Below are positions 11,200 through 12,169 of a DNA stretch of 12,169 bases, piece by piece. A program made the translations under genes and the position numbers. The DNA is from Lachnospiraceae bacterium (lineage in GTDB: Bacteria > Bacillota > Clostridia > Lachnospirales > Lachnospiraceae), in contig JAEEKC010000138.1 of the NCBI GenBank assembly GCA_016282215.1, positions 1-12,169 of the forward strand, given 5' to 3'. Position 1 is the first letter of the stretch. The number at the start of each line of letters is the position of its first letter. A model generated the notes under the pieces. The model was not told the origin of the DNA, searched no databases, and was given only the letters and a program-made list of their open reading frames with translations.

Positions 11200-12169
11200 T
11201 GGAGTTTTCACAGGAAGCTGCTGCGCTTATTGAAAATACCAGAACCTACGCAGCAAAGAATCAATACGAATATATCATGCCGGAGATGCTCCTTCTGTCT
11301 ATGTGTGAAGACGATACCTTTTCCGAGGCGTTTACAGAGTGCGATGGGGATGTGGAGGTGCTGCGAGCGGATCTTTCAGAATACATCGAAGAGGTTTGTG
11401 AAAAAACAGAAGGCGGAAAATTTGAGCTGACCCTTGCAATGCAGCATGTTCTCGCCTTTGGGACTCACAGTGCCATGAACAGTTCCAACGGTGAGATTTG
11501 TATGCGTCATCTTTTACATGGAATCTGGCAGCTGGAAGAGAGTTATGCAGTATTTTTCATGGAAAAGCAGGGAGTCAGCGAGGAAGAACTCTTAAGGGAG
11601 ATCGCGTTTATCGAAGATGAAACAACGGAGTATGAGGAAGACTGGGAAAGCAAACCCGCAGACCACAAGGGCTGGCAGGCTTTTGCACCGTGTCTGAATC
11701 AGACCTTAAAAGATGTCAATCCCCTGATCGGCAGGGAAGATGAGCTGGAACGCACCATCCAGATCCTGTGTCGGAAGGATAAGAATAATCCCCTTCATAT
11801 CGGAGAACCGGGAGTGGGGAAAACGGCCCTCACCTATGGTCTTGTGCAAAGGATCAGGGAAGGAAAGGTGCCGGAAGGGCTGAAGAACAGTAAAGTGTTT
11901 GCGCTGGATCTGGGTGGCCTTTTGGCAGGGACCCAGTACCGCGGTGATTTTGAAAAACGGTTCAAAAAGGTAATGGATGGACTTGAGCAGGAAGAAAACC
12001 CCATTCTGTACCTGGATGAGATCCACAATATTGCCGGAGCCGGGAGAGTGGAAGGCAGCTCTCTGGATGCGGGCAATATGCTGAAAAAGCATCTGTCCGG
12101 CGGACATATCCGCTTTATCGGTGCCACCACCTTTGAGGAATACAAGAAGCACTTTGAAAAGAATAAAAG
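11199..12169 (+). CDS. clpA: ATP-dependent Clp protease ATP-binding subunit ClpA (3' end outside the window)
   Basis: The first 323 codons of a ClpA-type AAA+ unfoldase, continuing past the window edge. Residues about 1-140 form the Clp N-domain (two repeats, including MPEMLLLSM and GEICMRHLLHGI), the docking site for ClpS. An acidic linker (EDETTEYEEDW) leads into the first AAA+ domain. This has Walker A GEPGVGKT at 202-209, Walker B ILYLDE at 269-274 and the sensor-1 type FIGATT. The pore loop reads GTQYRGDFE, keeping the tyrosine but with Gln where Lys is usual (KYRG). The start ATG 11199 overlaps the clpS stop, and GAGGAGG (11185-11191) lies 7 bases upstream inside clpS. This tight coupling and the ClpS partner favour ClpA over ClpC. 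Confidence 0.95.
   Translation, partial: MEFSQEAAALIENTRTYAAKNQYEYIMPEMLLLSMCEDDTFSEAFTECDGDVEVLRADLSEYIEEVCEKTEGGKFELTLAMQHVLAFGTHSAMNSSNGEICMRHLLHGIWQLEESYAVFFMEKQGVSEEELLREIAFIEDETTEYEEDWESKPADHKGWQAFAPCLNQTLKDVNPLIGREDELERTIQILCRKDKNNPLHIGEPGVGKTALTYGLVQRIREGKVPEGLKNSKVFALDLGGLLAGTQYRGDFEKRFKKVMDGLEQEENPILYLDEIHNIAGAGRVEGSSLDAGNMLKKHLSGGHIRFIGATTFEEYKKHFEKNK

Noticed and set aside
11706..12152. Long minus-strand open frames opposite clpA
   Set aside because: Antisense shadows of the highly conserved ClpA AAA+ coding sequence.

Overview
The window reads as accessory and housekeeping chromosome of an anaerobic, low-to-mid GC Firmicute, most likely a Lachnospiraceae-type clostridium. This is inferred, not proven. 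It rests on strong AGGAGG-type ribosome sites, a LytTR regulator paired with a DUF3021 membrane protein, a FliB-type lysine-N-methylase, many small membrane proteins, and a ClpS-ClpA pair next to an AlkD-like glycosylase. No rRNA, tRNA, CRISPR array, transposase or phage gene was seen.

Layout. (1) 50-2223, plus strand: a GNAT acetyltransferase, a small gene that looks split by a frameshift (469-808), and three membrane proteins of unknown function (819, 1156, 1576), closely spaced like an operon. (2) 2224-2957: a structured intergenic stretch with competing inverted repeats, then a run of tiny membrane ORFs (27, 66 and 57 aa) with strong ribosome sites, closed by a near-perfect Rho-independent terminator. 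(3) 2958-4204: a C-terminal scrap of a SAM methyltransferase, a flavodoxin-fold protein with a cysteine motif like that of iron-sulfur flavoproteins, and about 475 bases of apparently decayed sequence. (4) 4205-5314, minus strand: FliB-like lysine-N-methylase, with a short divergent promoter region. (5) 5620-7260, plus strand: an overlapping three-gene operon of CPBP intramembrane protease, LytTR regulator and DUF3021 membrane protein. An exact 11-bp direct repeat with a 20-bp period lies just upstream of a good promoter, suggesting LytTR autoregulation. (6) 7261-8095: a headless ORF, a bidirectional-type terminator hairpin and a second, dissimilar CPBP protease on the minus strand. (7) 8197-9285: a promoter, a long leader with tiny ORFs, and an SMP-30/gluconolactonase family enzyme. 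(8) 9389-12169, plus strand: an unrecognised soluble 258-aa protein, an AlkD-like DNA glycosylase, the ClpS N-degron adaptor, and the 5' part of ClpA, which runs off the window.

The best candidate for a little-described system is the CPBP-LytTR-DUF3021 operon with its repeat-bearing promoter. Next is the string of small membrane proteins at 819-2921. The ClpS/ClpA pair is a clear functional unit: ClpS delivers N-degron substrates to ClpA for degradation by ClpP.
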